Assembly: GCF_000697965.2 (NCBI RefSeq)
Contig: NZ_CP015881.1
Span: 1,289,501 to 1,353,500, forward strand
Source: Ensifer adhaerens
Lineage (GTDB): Bacteria > Pseudomonadota > Alphaproteobacteria > Rhizobiales > Rhizobiaceae
Length of the DNA stretch: 64,000 nt
Direction: 5' to 3'
Made by a program: the position numbers and the translations under genes. Below the pieces are notes generated by a model that ran no database searches, was not told the origin of the DNA, and saw only the letters and a program-made list of their open reading frames with translations. Below are positions 56,147 to 64,000 of this stretch, one piece after another. Position 1 is the stretch's first letter. Every line of letters starts with the position of its first letter.

Positions 56147-58153
56147 TCACTCCGACCAGATCGCGACGTCGACCGGGCCGAGCTTGCGGCCACCGACATG
56201 GAAGGTTGCGCCCGCAGACGCCGGCACGTCCACGGCCGTCTTGCCGTAGTTGAAGGCAAAGGTGAGCTTGCCGCGGCGGGTGATGCGCAGATCGCCAAGA
56301 TCGGCGAGCGCCTCGACCGAAGCCCAGCCGAGCGCATCGCCAATCACCTTGTCCAAGAGCTCGCCGCGTGCACCCGTTGCCATGTAGCGTGCCTTGTCGT
56401 TGCCGACGAGCGCCGGAGCGCCATTGCGATAGTCGCCCTCGAAGGTCGCAAGCACGGTTTCGTTGGTGCGAACCGTCTCGCGCCAGACGCCGGCCGGATA
56501 GGTCTCGTTGCCGTAAAGCACACTCTCGCCGTGGAATTCCGGCAGCGACTCGACACGCGCGACGCTGACGTCGATCAGCGCGGCGAGCGGACCCGGCGGC
56601 AGGCCCTCCGGAATATGCATGTCCTCGGTCTTGCTGCCACTGCGCGGTCCGAAAAGCACCTTGGCACCCGACGCCGCAAGCTTTTCGACAAAGGCCTGTT
56701 CGGGGATCACGAGGTCGGGTGCCAGCACCAGCTGGTAGCCTTCGAGGTCCGAGTGCTGGCCGATGATGTCGACATCGACGCCGAGGCGGGCGACGGTCGA
56801 ATACCAGTCGAGCGCGATCTGCGAAGCCAGATAGGTGCGGCCCTGCGGCAGCGCCCGGGTCGCCCAGCGCGAATTGTAGTCGAGCAGGATCGCGACTTTC
56901 GCCTTCTCGCGGCGCTCACCCTTCGGCAGACGCTTCATTTCCTCGGCAACCTGCGCGACTTCGAGATAGCCCTGGTCAGCCTCGCTGTTCGGAAGCAGCA
57001 GACCCGCATGGAACTGTTCCTGCGCAAACGGCACCTGGCGCCAGCGGAAATAGGAGACCATGTCGACGCCGTGGGCATAGGCGAGCCAGGTCCAGAGCCG
57101 CACCATGCCGTCGGCCGGCGACTGATTGTGCGAGGCCCAGTTTACCGGGCCCGGCTGCTGCTCCATCACCCAGACGCGGCCGTTGCCGACGGCGCGGTAG
57201 AGATCGTGGTTGAAGGCCGGTTGGTCGGGATCGCCGACGCGCAGATACCGGCCCTTGTCTTCCGACGAGAGACGACCATTGAGCAGGCCACCCATCGGAT
57301 AGACGTCCCACGACGCGATATCGATGTCCTCGCCGACCTTGTAATGGTCGAAGTCGGTGTTCTGCGACATGAAGTTGTGCGTCACCGGACGGCCCGGCGA
57401 GTGCTTGCGGATGATGTCGACCTGCGCCTTGTTGAAGCTCTTCACCTGGTCTGAGGAGAAGCGGATGTAGTCGACGATATGGGTCGGGCTCGGCTCTTCG
57501 ACGAGGTTGTTCGGAAGCTCGACCTCGTCGAAGCTCAGATAGTTCATCGCCCAGAAGGCCGTACCCCAGGCGCGGTTCAGCTCGTCGACCGTGCCATAGC
57601 GGGCCTCAAGCCATTCGCGGAAGGCGCGCAGCGCCTCGTCGGAATAGCTGTAGATCGTGTCGTGGTCGCCGTACTCGTTATCGGTTTGCCAGGCATGGAC
57701 GAAGGCGTTTTTGCCGTAGCGCTCGGCCATGGCTTCGGAAATCCGCGCCGCCTCGATGCGGTAGCGGCGGCTGGAGAAGCAGTAGTGACGGCGGGCGCCG
57801 AACTTGCGCACCACACCCTTGACGTCGACGGGCAGGATGTCCGGGTAGCGGTCGATCAGCCACTTCGGAGGTGCGGCGGTCGGTGTTCCCAGAATGACCT
57901 TAAGACCGGCCTTGCCGAGCACCTCGATCGCGTCGTCCAGCCACTCCCAGTGGAATTCGCCCGAGCGGGGCTCGATCTTCGCCCAGGCGAATTCGCCGAT
58001 GCGCACCCAGGCAAGGCCGAGCTCGACCATGCGGCGGGCATCCTCTTCCCATTTTTCGCGCGGCCACTGCTCCGGATAGTAGCAGACGCCGAGTTCCAGC
58101 ATGTCCGTCTGCTGTTCTTTGGCGTTGAAGCGGTTCGATCTCGTCAGGGGCAT
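56147..58153 (-). CDS. GH42 beta-galactosidase
   Basis: Glycoside hydrolase family 42 protein of about 668 residues. Counting from MPLTRSN, the acid/base is probably Glu160 (AWQTDNEYGDHD) and the nucleophile Glu331 (VWVMEQQPGPVNW). The N-terminal barrel begins LGVCYYPEQWPREKWEEDAR. A trimerisation domain and a C-terminal domain follow. No signal peptide, so it acts on imported beta-galactosides or galacto-oligosaccharides. ATG 58102 (MLELGVCYY) is an alternative start. It is the last gene of the LacI-controlled cluster, with a palindromic operator in front. Confidence 0.9.
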   Translation of the reverse strand: MPLTRSNRFNAKEQQTDMLELGVCYYPEQWPREKWEEDARRMVELGLAWVRIGEFAWAKIEPRSGEFHWEWLDDAIEVLGKAGLKVILGTPTAAPPKWLIDRYPDILPVDVKGVVRKFGARRHYCFSSRRYRIEAARISEAMAERYGKNAFVHAWQTDNEYGDHDTIYSYSDEALRAFREWLEARYGTVDELNRAWGTAFWAMNYLSFDEVELPNNLVEEPSPTHIVDYIRFSSDQVKSFNKAQVDIIRKHSPGRPVTHNFMSQNTDFDHYKVGEDIDIASWDVYPMGGLLNGRLSSEDKGRYLRVGDPDQPAFNHDLYRAVGNGRVWVMEQQPGPVNWASHNQSPADGMVRLWTWLAYAHGVDMVSYFRWRQVPFAQEQFHAGLLLPNSEADQGYLEVAQVAEEMKRLPKGERREKAKVAILLDYNSRWATRALPQGRTYLASQIALDWYSTVARLGVDVDIIGQHSDLEGYQLVLAPDLVIPEQAFVEKLAASGAKVLFGPRSGSKTEDMHIPEGLPPGPLAALIDVSVARVESLPEFHGESVLYGNETYPAGVWRETVRTNETVLATFEGDYRNGAPALVGNDKARYMATGARGELLDKVIGDALGWASVEALADLGDLRITRRGKLTFAFNYGKTAVDVPASAGATFHVGGRKLGPVDVAIWSE

Positions 58154-58221
58154 GTGCACGGGTTCCGGTCCTTCGTCATGTCTTACGGCCGGTTGGGTCC
58201 GACCTCGGGTTTTGTCTGTGC

Positions 58222-58253
58222 GCCCTCGAATATAAACGTTTATATTCAAGGGC
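58222..58253. promoter_or_regulatory. LacI-type palindromic operator before the GH42 gene
   Basis: A perfect 20-base palindrome at 58228-58247 (GAATATAAA-CG-TTTATATTC) has the central CG typical of LacI/GalR sites. Pairing goes on outward as GCCCT/AGGGC with one mismatch. It lies 75 bases before the chosen GH42 start and just after the LacI-family gene, so the GH42 gene likely has its own promoter under that regulator. Confidence 0.82.
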
Positions 58254-58286
58254 ATGAATGAGCGCCCTGAGCGGGCGTGAAATTCG

Positions 58287-59321
58287 TCAACGGTTCGGGT
58301 TCAAGCGGTCGTCGCAACGCTCGATCAGGTTCGGCATGAGCAGCGTCTGCAGCGCTTCCGGCGGCTCACCCTCCATGCGCCTGAGGATATAGGCGCCGAG
58401 CAGGCTGCTCGGTTCACTGATCGGCAGGTAATAGGTGGTGATCGGCGGCGCGAAATACTGGCTGACGTTGAGATCGTCGGTGGCGTTGATCACCGCATCG
58501 CGGCCATGCACCAGCCCGCGCTCGTGGAAGCCCGAGAAGGCGCCGAGCGCGGAGGCTTCATTGGCGCAGATATAGGCGGTCGGCGGGTTGCCGAGCTCCG
58601 ACATGGTCAGCACGTTCTCGCGGCCGAAAGCCGGCGTCAGACGGCCATGGGCGACGAGCGCCGGATCATAGGGAAGCCCCGCGACATCAAGCGCATGCCT
58701 GTAGGCTTCGTGCCGGGTGATGCCGTAGCTTAAGTCCGAGAGCGGGTTGAGCAGCGCGATGCGGCGATGACCGCGCTCGGTGAGCCGCGCCATCGACACC
58801 CGGATCATCTGCTCGTTGTCGGCATCGACATAGGCATGCGGCGCATTGTGAATGCTGGTGCCATAGGTGACGAAGGGGAAATCGGCCGCCTGCATCGTGC
58901 GGATGCGGGGATCGTCGGCGCGGGTGCCCGAGATGATGATGCCGTCGGCCTTCTTCAGCGAAACGATCTGCTTGATGACCGCCTGGCTCTCCTCGAAATT
59001 GCGGACCGCATAGAGCGAGACGCGATAGGGACTGTCTTCCAGCGCCCAGGAAATGCCGCTCAGGAGCTGGGCGTATTCGACGCCTTCCCATTCGTTCTGC
59101 TTCGGACCCGGCGCGGTCATGATGGCTGCGACCTGATAGGTCTTGCCGGTGCGTAACTGCACGCCATGCATGTTCAGTTCGTAGCCGACGCGTTCCGCCG
59201 CTTCGATCACGATCGCGCGCGTCTCCGGACGAACCTGAGGCGAATGCTTCAGGGCCTTGGAAACGGTGGCGATGGAAAGCCCCGTCTCCTGCGCAATGGT
59301 CTTGATCGTCGGTCTCTGCAT
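58287..59321 (-). CDS. LacI-family transcriptional regulator
   Basis: Regulator of about 344 residues. The N-terminal helix-turn-helix (RPTIKTIAQETGLSIATVSK) and hinge are followed by a periplasmic-binding-like sugar domain (ADGIIISGTRADDPRIRTMQ and onward). It probably represses the GH42 gene through the 58228-58247 palindrome, with a galactoside or derived sugar as inducer. ATG 59321 was preferred; GTG 59339, overlapping the upstream stop as GTGA, is possible. Confidence 0.88.
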   Translation of the reverse strand: MQRPTIKTIAQETGLSIATVSKALKHSPQVRPETRAIVIEAAERVGYELNMHGVQLRTGKTYQVAAIMTAPGPKQNEWEGVEYAQLLSGISWALEDSPYRVSLYAVRNFEESQAVIKQIVSLKKADGIIISGTRADDPRIRTMQAADFPFVTYGTSIHNAPHAYVDADNEQMIRVSMARLTERGHRRIALLNPLSDLSYGITRHEAYRHALDVAGLPYDPALVAHGRLTPAFGRENVLTMSELGNPPTAYICANEASALGAFSGFHERGLVHGRDAVINATDDLNVSQYFAPPITTYYLPISEPSSLLGAYILRRMEGEPPEALQTLLMPNLIERCDDRLNPNR

Positions 59322-59335
59322 GGCGGTTCTGCTCG

Positions 59336-61039
59336 TCACGGGTTGTCAGCGCTGAGCGATGCTGCCAGCACAAGATAGACTGCGGATGTCCAGGCGAATG
59401 CGCGATCGCGAAGGCCCCTCCCCGAGCGCGCGTCGAAGTTTTCGGCCATACCGCTTTTGCTCGCAAGTGAACAGAACTTTTCCGCGACTTCGCGCGCGAG
59501 CTCAATCTTCCCTTGCCGGCGCAGTCCATCCCAGAGAAGCAGTGTGGTCGGCGCCCAAATCGGCCCGCGCCAGTAACCGTCGTCTTCGTAGAAGGAACTC
59601 TTCGGGCTTTCCGTCGCCGGGCCCCATTCGGTGATGAAACCGCCGGCGACGAGCCGCGCGACAAGCTTCTCGCGCATGTCGGGCGTCAGCCGCGAACCGA
59701 GCAGCAGCGGCATGAACTGGATGAGGTTGTCGCCCGGTAAGATCCGCTCCGGATCCGCAGCGAGCCGGGCGCCAAAGGTCTCGCCGGTCCAGAGGCGCTC
59801 GAACAGCAGCGCCTGCAGCTCGTCTGCCTTCTGCCGCCACACCGCCCGGCGTTCTCGATCGTCTTCAAGAAGCTCGGCCAATGCCTCGCAGGCAAGGATC
59901 AGGAAAACCGGCAGATCCGGCGAGATCACCGGGCCGCCTTCGGCAAAGAAGGTGGCGTTGTCCCAGCCGCTGTCGTTGCCGTGGAAATAGGACGGCAGGC
60001 TCGTGGCATCTTTGCGTCCATGGGTCAGCCAGTAATCGACCTGTCGGCCGATGGCGTCGCGCAGGTAGGACTTGCGCTCCGCTGTCAGGAAGCCCGGATT
60101 GGCAGCTGCGATCAGCGACACCGCCCAACCGTGCACCGGCGGCTTGGTGAAGGCAAAGAGCACGTCGCGGTCGTTGATGTAATCCGGCAGAAGGCCGGAG
60201 GCGTCCTGGTGGTCGAAGATTGCTGCGAACTGATCGAAGGCGAGATCCTGATCGAAGGCCGCAACGCCCAGCGCCGAAAAGGCGTTGTCCCAGCTCCAGA
60301 TGTTGATCATGTGGTTCTTGGACATGTAGATCGCCGGCCGCGTCAACGCGCCACCGGCCGGCACGCCGTTCGCCCAGAGCAGATAGCTTGCCAGCCGATG
60401 CGCCTCGCCCTGGCCGTCAACACCTCCGGGAACGCGCGCGTGCCACACAGAGAATTCTGCCTTCGCATCCGAAAGCGCCTCGGCGAACCGACCGGGCCGA
60501 TCAGCCGGCGGCACGGTGCGGAAGAAGTCGACATTGCCCTCGAAGGCACCGGTCCCCGAAAAGGCGAAGGACACGTCTTCGGAATGATCGCGCTGCCAGG
60601 CGCCGGTGACCTTCAGGTCGCCGGTGATCGCCCGCGGGATGAACTTGACGTTTTCGACCGCAGCGACGAGGCAATCCTCTCCGTTCGGCGTGCGGTAGAC
60701 ATAATCGTAACGCGAGCCTTCGAGATGAAAGCGTACGCCGGCTTGTCTGCCGGATATGTGCAGCCGCTCCCCTTCGCCGATGACGAAGGTGACTTCGCCG
60801 TCACCGACGCGTGCGTCGAGTCGTTCGGGTGAAAGCACGAGCACCGGGGTCACGGCCCTGCCTTCCGCATTGAGAAATTCCACACGGCAGAGACGGCCGA
60901 GAGACGGCCGCTCGTCGCCGCCGGCGACGTGCCGAAGATAAAGCGCACGTTCGCCGTCGCGGCCAGGCACGCGCATCATCGAGAGCGTCAGGAACCGGCC
61001 CCTGCGGCTGAAGGGCACGGTATCGATGTCGAACAGCAT
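59336..61039 (-). CDS. GH63-like (MGH1-type) glycoside hydrolase
   Basis: Protein of 567 residues. A beta-rich N-terminal domain spans about 1-200, and an alpha/alpha-six barrel about 205-560. Barrel motifs include NIWSWDNAFSALGVAAFDQD, FHGNDSGWDNATFF, SSFYEDDGYWRGPIWAPTTL and ENFDARSGRGLRDRAFAWTS. The pattern resembles GH63 and mannosylglycerate/glucosylglycerate hydrolase-type enzymes. No signal peptide, so it acts in the cytosol on an imported sugar. It ends at the start of the LacI gene and lies four bases after the sugar permease gene. Confidence 0.8.
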   Translation of the reverse strand: MLFDIDTVPFSRRGRFLTLSMMRVPGRDGERALYLRHVAGGDERPSLGRLCRVEFLNAEGRAVTPVLVLSPERLDARVGDGEVTFVIGEGERLHISGRQAGVRFHLEGSRYDYVYRTPNGEDCLVAAVENVKFIPRAITGDLKVTGAWQRDHSEDVSFAFSGTGAFEGNVDFFRTVPPADRPGRFAEALSDAKAEFSVWHARVPGGVDGQGEAHRLASYLLWANGVPAGGALTRPAIYMSKNHMINIWSWDNAFSALGVAAFDQDLAFDQFAAIFDHQDASGLLPDYINDRDVLFAFTKPPVHGWAVSLIAAANPGFLTAERKSYLRDAIGRQVDYWLTHGRKDATSLPSYFHGNDSGWDNATFFAEGGPVISPDLPVFLILACEALAELLEDDRERRAVWRQKADELQALLFERLWTGETFGARLAADPERILPGDNLIQFMPLLLGSRLTPDMREKLVARLVAGGFITEWGPATESPKSSFYEDDGYWRGPIWAPTTLLLWDGLRRQGKIELAREVAEKFCSLASKSGMAENFDARSGRGLRDRAFAWTSAVYLVLAASLSADNP

Positions 61040-61043
61040 GCCG

Positions 61044-61856
61044 TTATCCCTTCACCGACGAGCCGACTGCGCCATCCATGATGTAGCGCTGGGCGACGAA
61101 GAAGAGGGCGAGCGGCGGCAGGCAGAGGATGACGGTGATCGCCGCGATCGAGGTCACGTCCACCTCGTGCAGGCCCTTGAACATGGAGAGGCCGAGCGTG
61201 AGGGTGTATTTCGACTGGTCGTTGAGGAAGATCAACGGGCCGAGATAGTCGTTCCAGGCATTCATGAAGTGGAAGGTGCCGACCAGCACCAGGGCCGGCA
61301 TCATCAGCGGCAGATGGATGCGCCAGTAGATGTCGAAAGCGTTGGCGCCATCCATGCGGGCCGCCTCGTCGATCTCCATGGGCACAGTCATGATGTACTG
61401 GCGCAAAAGGAAGACGAAGAAAGCATCGGCGAAATAGGCGGGCACGATCAAGGGCTTCAGCGTGTTGATCCAGCCGAGCAGGTTGAACTCCATGTAGAGC
61501 GGGATCATCTTCACGTCCCACGGGATCATCATGGTGGCGAGCAGCAGGATGAACAGCGGGTCGCGGCCGGGGAAGCGGAAGCGGGCAAAGCCATAGGCAA
61601 CCAGCGACGACGAGATCAGCTGGCCGATCGTCGACAGCACCACGACGATTACCGAATTGGTGAGGTAGGTGCCGAAGGGCTGCTTGTTCCAGGCGGCGGC
61701 AAAGTTCTCCCAGTGCCATTCCGACGGCCAGAAGACTGGCGGGAACTGGTAGAGCTCGGCGGAGCTTTTGATCGCCGTCATGAAGGTCCAGTAGAACGGC
61801 GCGATGAACAGCGCCGAGAGCAGGATGAGCGCGGAATAGAGCAGCGTCTTACGCAT
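61044..61856 (-). CDS. carbohydrate ABC transporter permease, MalG type
   Basis: CUT1 permease of about 270 residues with six helices. The EAA loop is IDEAARMDGANAFDIYWRIH, and the end ILCLPPLALFFVAQRYIMDG is typical of MalG/UgpE. ATG 61856 (MRKTLLY) was chosen because GGAG lies seven bases before it; ATG 61868 is also open. The start overlaps the end of the MalF-type permease gene. No ATPase gene is next to it in the window. Confidence 0.9.
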   Translation of the reverse strand: MRKTLLYSALILLSALFIAPFYWTFMTAIKSSAELYQFPPVFWPSEWHWENFAAAWNKQPFGTYLTNSVIVVVLSTIGQLISSSLVAYGFARFRFPGRDPLFILLLATMMIPWDVKMIPLYMEFNLLGWINTLKPLIVPAYFADAFFVFLLRQYIMTVPMEIDEAARMDGANAFDIYWRIHLPLMMPALVLVGTFHFMNAWNDYLGPLIFLNDQSKYTLTLGLSMFKGLHEVDVTSIAAITVILCLPPLALFFVAQRYIMDGAVGSSVKG

Positions 61857-62808
61857 TGTGCTCTCCATCGTTCTGGCGGACTTCGCCTTCGTAATAGACC
61901 CAGGCAGCCGACCAGCGCATGACGCCGAGGCTGAGCAGGAGCACGATGATGAACATCACCCAGGAGCCGGCGGCGGCATAGCCCATGTCGAAATACTTGA
62001 AGGCGTTGTCGTAGATGTACATGGCGAAGAAATAGGTGGAGCCGAGCGGTCCGCCCTTGGTCAGAAGCAGCGCGATCGTCAGCTGCTGGAAGGCCGAGAT
62101 GATCGAGGTGATGAAGGTGAAGAGCAGCATCGGCCCGAGCATCGGCAGGGTGATGAAGACCATCTGCGCCCAGCCGGGAACGCCCGAAACGGTTGCGGCC
62201 TCGTAGAGCTCCTTCGGGATGGCTTTCAGGCCCGTCAAGAGGATCAGCATCGTGCCGCCGAGCCCCCAGAGGCTGGCGATGATGATGGCGACGATCGCCA
62301 GGTTGGGATCGCCGAGCCAGTTCGGCCCGTCGATGCCGACGAAGGAGAGCATGAAGTTCAAAAGCCCGTATTCCCGGCTGTAGATCCAGCTCCAGATCGT
62401 CACCAGCGCGACGCCGGAAATGACGCTCGGCAGGTAGAAGGCGGTGCGGAAGAAGCCGCTGGCGAAGGTAATGTTATGCAACATCAGCGCCAGCAAGAAC
62501 GACATGACGATGTTGAACGGCACATAGATTGCCGCAAACTTGACCGTAATCCAGAGGCTTTCCCAGAACTGCGGATCCTCGAACAGCATGGAACGATAGT
62601 TTTCGAGCCCGACGAACGTGCGTTCACCGACGACGGGCCAGTCGTAGAAGCTCATTGTCAACGAGAAGACGAGCGGGCCAAGCGTGAAGAACAGAAACCC
62701 GAGGATCCACGGGGAAATGAACAGATAGGCCGCGATGTGGCGGGCGAAGGCCGAGCGCTTGCGCTTGGCCGCGGCCGGCACTGCGGCTGTTGCATAGGTC
62801 ATGTCCAT
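61849..62808 (-). CDS. carbohydrate ABC transporter permease, MalF type
   Basis: CUT1 permease of 319 residues with six helices (AYLFISPWILGFLFFTLGPL at the start). The EAA loop is LYEAATVSGVPGWAQMVFIT. It forms the sugar channel with the MalG-type protein. The binding-protein gene lies 19 bases upstream on the same strand. Confidence 0.9.
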   Translation of the reverse strand: MDMTYATAAVPAAAKRKRSAFARHIAAYLFISPWILGFLFFTLGPLVFSLTMSFYDWPVVGERTFVGLENYRSMLFEDPQFWESLWITVKFAAIYVPFNIVMSFLLALMLHNITFASGFFRTAFYLPSVISGVALVTIWSWIYSREYGLLNFMLSFVGIDGPNWLGDPNLAIVAIIIASLWGLGGTMLILLTGLKAIPKELYEAATVSGVPGWAQMVFITLPMLGPMLLFTFITSIISAFQQLTIALLLTKGGPLGSTYFFAMYIYDNAFKYFDMGYAAAGSWVMFIIVLLLSLGVMRWSAAWVYYEGEVRQNDGEHNA

Positions 62809-62827
62809 CTCCCCGGGCTCCCTTGTC

Positions 62828-64000
62828 TTACTTGATCAGCCGCTTCGAGCGGGCAACCGCCTCGTCGAGATGCTGCTTGGCATTGCCCTGGTCGATCATC
62901 GTCGCCTCGATGGCGCGAGCGAGATTGTCCTGGACCTTGCCCCAGTTGGCGTTCTTCAGGAACGCATGGGTTTCGGTGTTGGAGGTCGCGAGAATGTCGA
63001 AGAACGGCTTGTAGATCGGGTCCTTGGTCATGCCCTTTGCTTCCGCAACGCTGGTGCGCACCGGCAGGTCGTTGATGCGCATGGCAACCGCTTCCGGCGA
63101 GGAGAAGAACTTGACGAATTCCCAGGCGAGGTCCGGATGGGCCGCATCCTTGGCGATCGAGATCGCCGAAACGCCGAGCGCCGAGTGGGCGGTCTTGTCG
63201 CCGAACTTCGGCAGTGGTGCTACGCCATACTTGATGCCGGATGCATCGATGCCGGACTTCGACCACATGGCGCTCTGGAACATCGCGATCTTGCCGCCCT
63301 TGAACAGCGTGCTGCCCGACGTGTCGTCGCCGAGGTTCAGCGTGATCGCTTCCTGCTTCTTGGCCATGTCGCCGAACATGTCGAGGACCTGGGCGGCGGC
63401 GTCGCTGTTCATGTAGCCGTCGATCTTTTTGCCATCGTCGGAAATGTACTTGGTGCCGTTCGACCAGAGGAACTGCTCGAAATCATAAGGGTCGGGCTTG
63501 GCGTCGACGGCAAAGCCATAGACCTTGTTTGGCTCGTCGCGGAACTTGGCAGCCTTGGCGCGCAGGTCGTCCCAGGTCCAGCCGTCCTTCGGTTCCTCGA
63601 CGCCGGCCTTGGCGAACATGTCCTTGTTGTAGAACACCACCTGGGTGGTGAAGCCCGACGGCATGCCGTAGGTCTTGCCTTCGACACGAACCGTGTTCAT
63701 CAGGCCCTTCGGGAAATCGTCCGGCTTGATCTCGGCCGCATCCTTGGCGATCAGCTCGTCGAGCGGCTTCAGCGACGTGTAGTATTGCGGGAAGTTCCAC
63801 ATATACATGACATCAGGCGGGTTTCCGGCACCGAAGGCGGCGATCAGCTTCTGATCGTAACCGTCGGCATAGGGTTCGACCTGAACCTTCACGCCCGGAT
63901 GCTTCTCCTCGAACTTCTTGGCGATTTCCTGCTGGATCGCCAGGCTTTCGTCCGTGTCCCAGGTCGCAAAGCGCAAGGTCTCTTCTGCGCGAGCCGTGGC
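62828..64000 (-). CDS. carbohydrate ABC transporter binding protein, 5' end cut by the window
   Basis: Family-1 (CUT1) sugar-binding protein, 390 residues visible. The first visible residues, TARAEETLRFATWDTDESLA, show the end of a signal peptide (ARA-EE), so only part of the signal is missing. The core FEEKHPGVKVQVEPYADGYD and LAWEFVKFFSSPEAVAMRIN are typical. It captures a sugar for the two permeases downstream. With GH42 and GH63-like enzymes in the operon, a beta-galactoside or mixed oligosaccharide is likely. Confidence 0.9.
   Translation of the reverse strand, partial: ATARAEETLRFATWDTDESLAIQQEIAKKFEEKHPGVKVQVEPYADGYDQKLIAAFGAGNPPDVMYMWNFPQYYTSLKPLDELIAKDAAEIKPDDFPKGLMNTVRVEGKTYGMPSGFTTQVVFYNKDMFAKAGVEEPKDGWTWDDLRAKAAKFRDEPNKVYGFAVDAKPDPYDFEQFLWSNGTKYISDDGKKIDGYMNSDAAAQVLDMFGDMAKKQEAITLNLGDDTSGSTLFKGGKIAMFQSAMWSKSGIDASGIKYGVAPLPKFGDKTAHSALGVSAISIAKDAAHPDLAWEFVKFFSSPEAVAMRINDLPVRTSVAEAKGMTKDPIYKPFFDILATSNTETHAFLKNANWGKVQDNLARAIEATMIDQGNAKQHLDEAVARSKRLIK

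Overview
The window is high-GC alphaproteobacterial DNA, most likely from a Rhizobiaceae member of the Ensifer/Sinorhizobium/Rhizobium type. This rests on the pcaQ-pcaD arrangement, the GctAB-like PcaI/PcaJ, the dense ABC transporters and a RIME-like palindromic repeat. There are no rRNA, tRNA or core housekeeping genes. That suggests a chromid or megaplasmid, but this is an inference. About 54 protein genes were placed. No insertion sequence, phage or CRISPR array was seen.

Layout. 1-1843: left end of the protocatechuate operon (pcaC edge, pcaD) divergent from its LysR activator pcaQ. 1876-9178: a Na/Pi-cotransporter-family protein, a histidine phosphatase, an AfuABC/FbpABC-type ABC importer and a SIS-domain RpiR regulator, read here as a possible organophosphate-uptake locus. 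9578-11440: a sensor kinase gene broken by a one-base frameshift, and a small outer-membrane beta-barrel gene. 11804-24892: a peptide-uptake and degradation cluster with two solute-binding proteins, one Opp/Dpp permease set, a creatininase-family hydrolase, M81 and M55 metallopeptidases, a DadA-like dehydrogenase and an XRE-cupin regulator. Three promoter regions in it share an inverted repeat of the form TAGGAAA-N4-TTTCCTA. 24911-42780: two paralogous PotABCD-type importers flanking tdh, kbl and an octopine/nopaline-dehydrogenase-family gene, with two LysR regulators, a flavin monooxygenase, two AhpD-like proteins and a MATE exporter.

42867-56038: a GNAT acetyltransferase; pobA with divergent AraC-type pobR; a vapBC toxin-antitoxin pair; an NCS1 permease; a fatty-acid hydroxylase overlapping a small secreted cysteine-repeat protein; an amidase overlapping a TetR gene; a molybdopterin oxidoreductase; and pcaR divergent from pcaIJF. 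56147-64000: a LacI-controlled glycoside cluster (GH42 beta-galactosidase, GH63-like glycosidase, two sugar permeases, a binding protein cut by the window end).

How it fits together: PobA makes protocatechuate from 4-hydroxybenzoate, the pcaDC operon at the left edge takes it to beta-ketoadipate, and PcaIJF convert that to succinyl-CoA and acetyl-CoA. The pathway's three transcription units are spread over 55 kb, with transport islands between them. Those islands appear to supply D-amino-acid or modified peptides, opine- or polyamine-like amines, organophosphates and beta-galactosides. These substrates are inferred from neighbours and families, not shown by the sequence.
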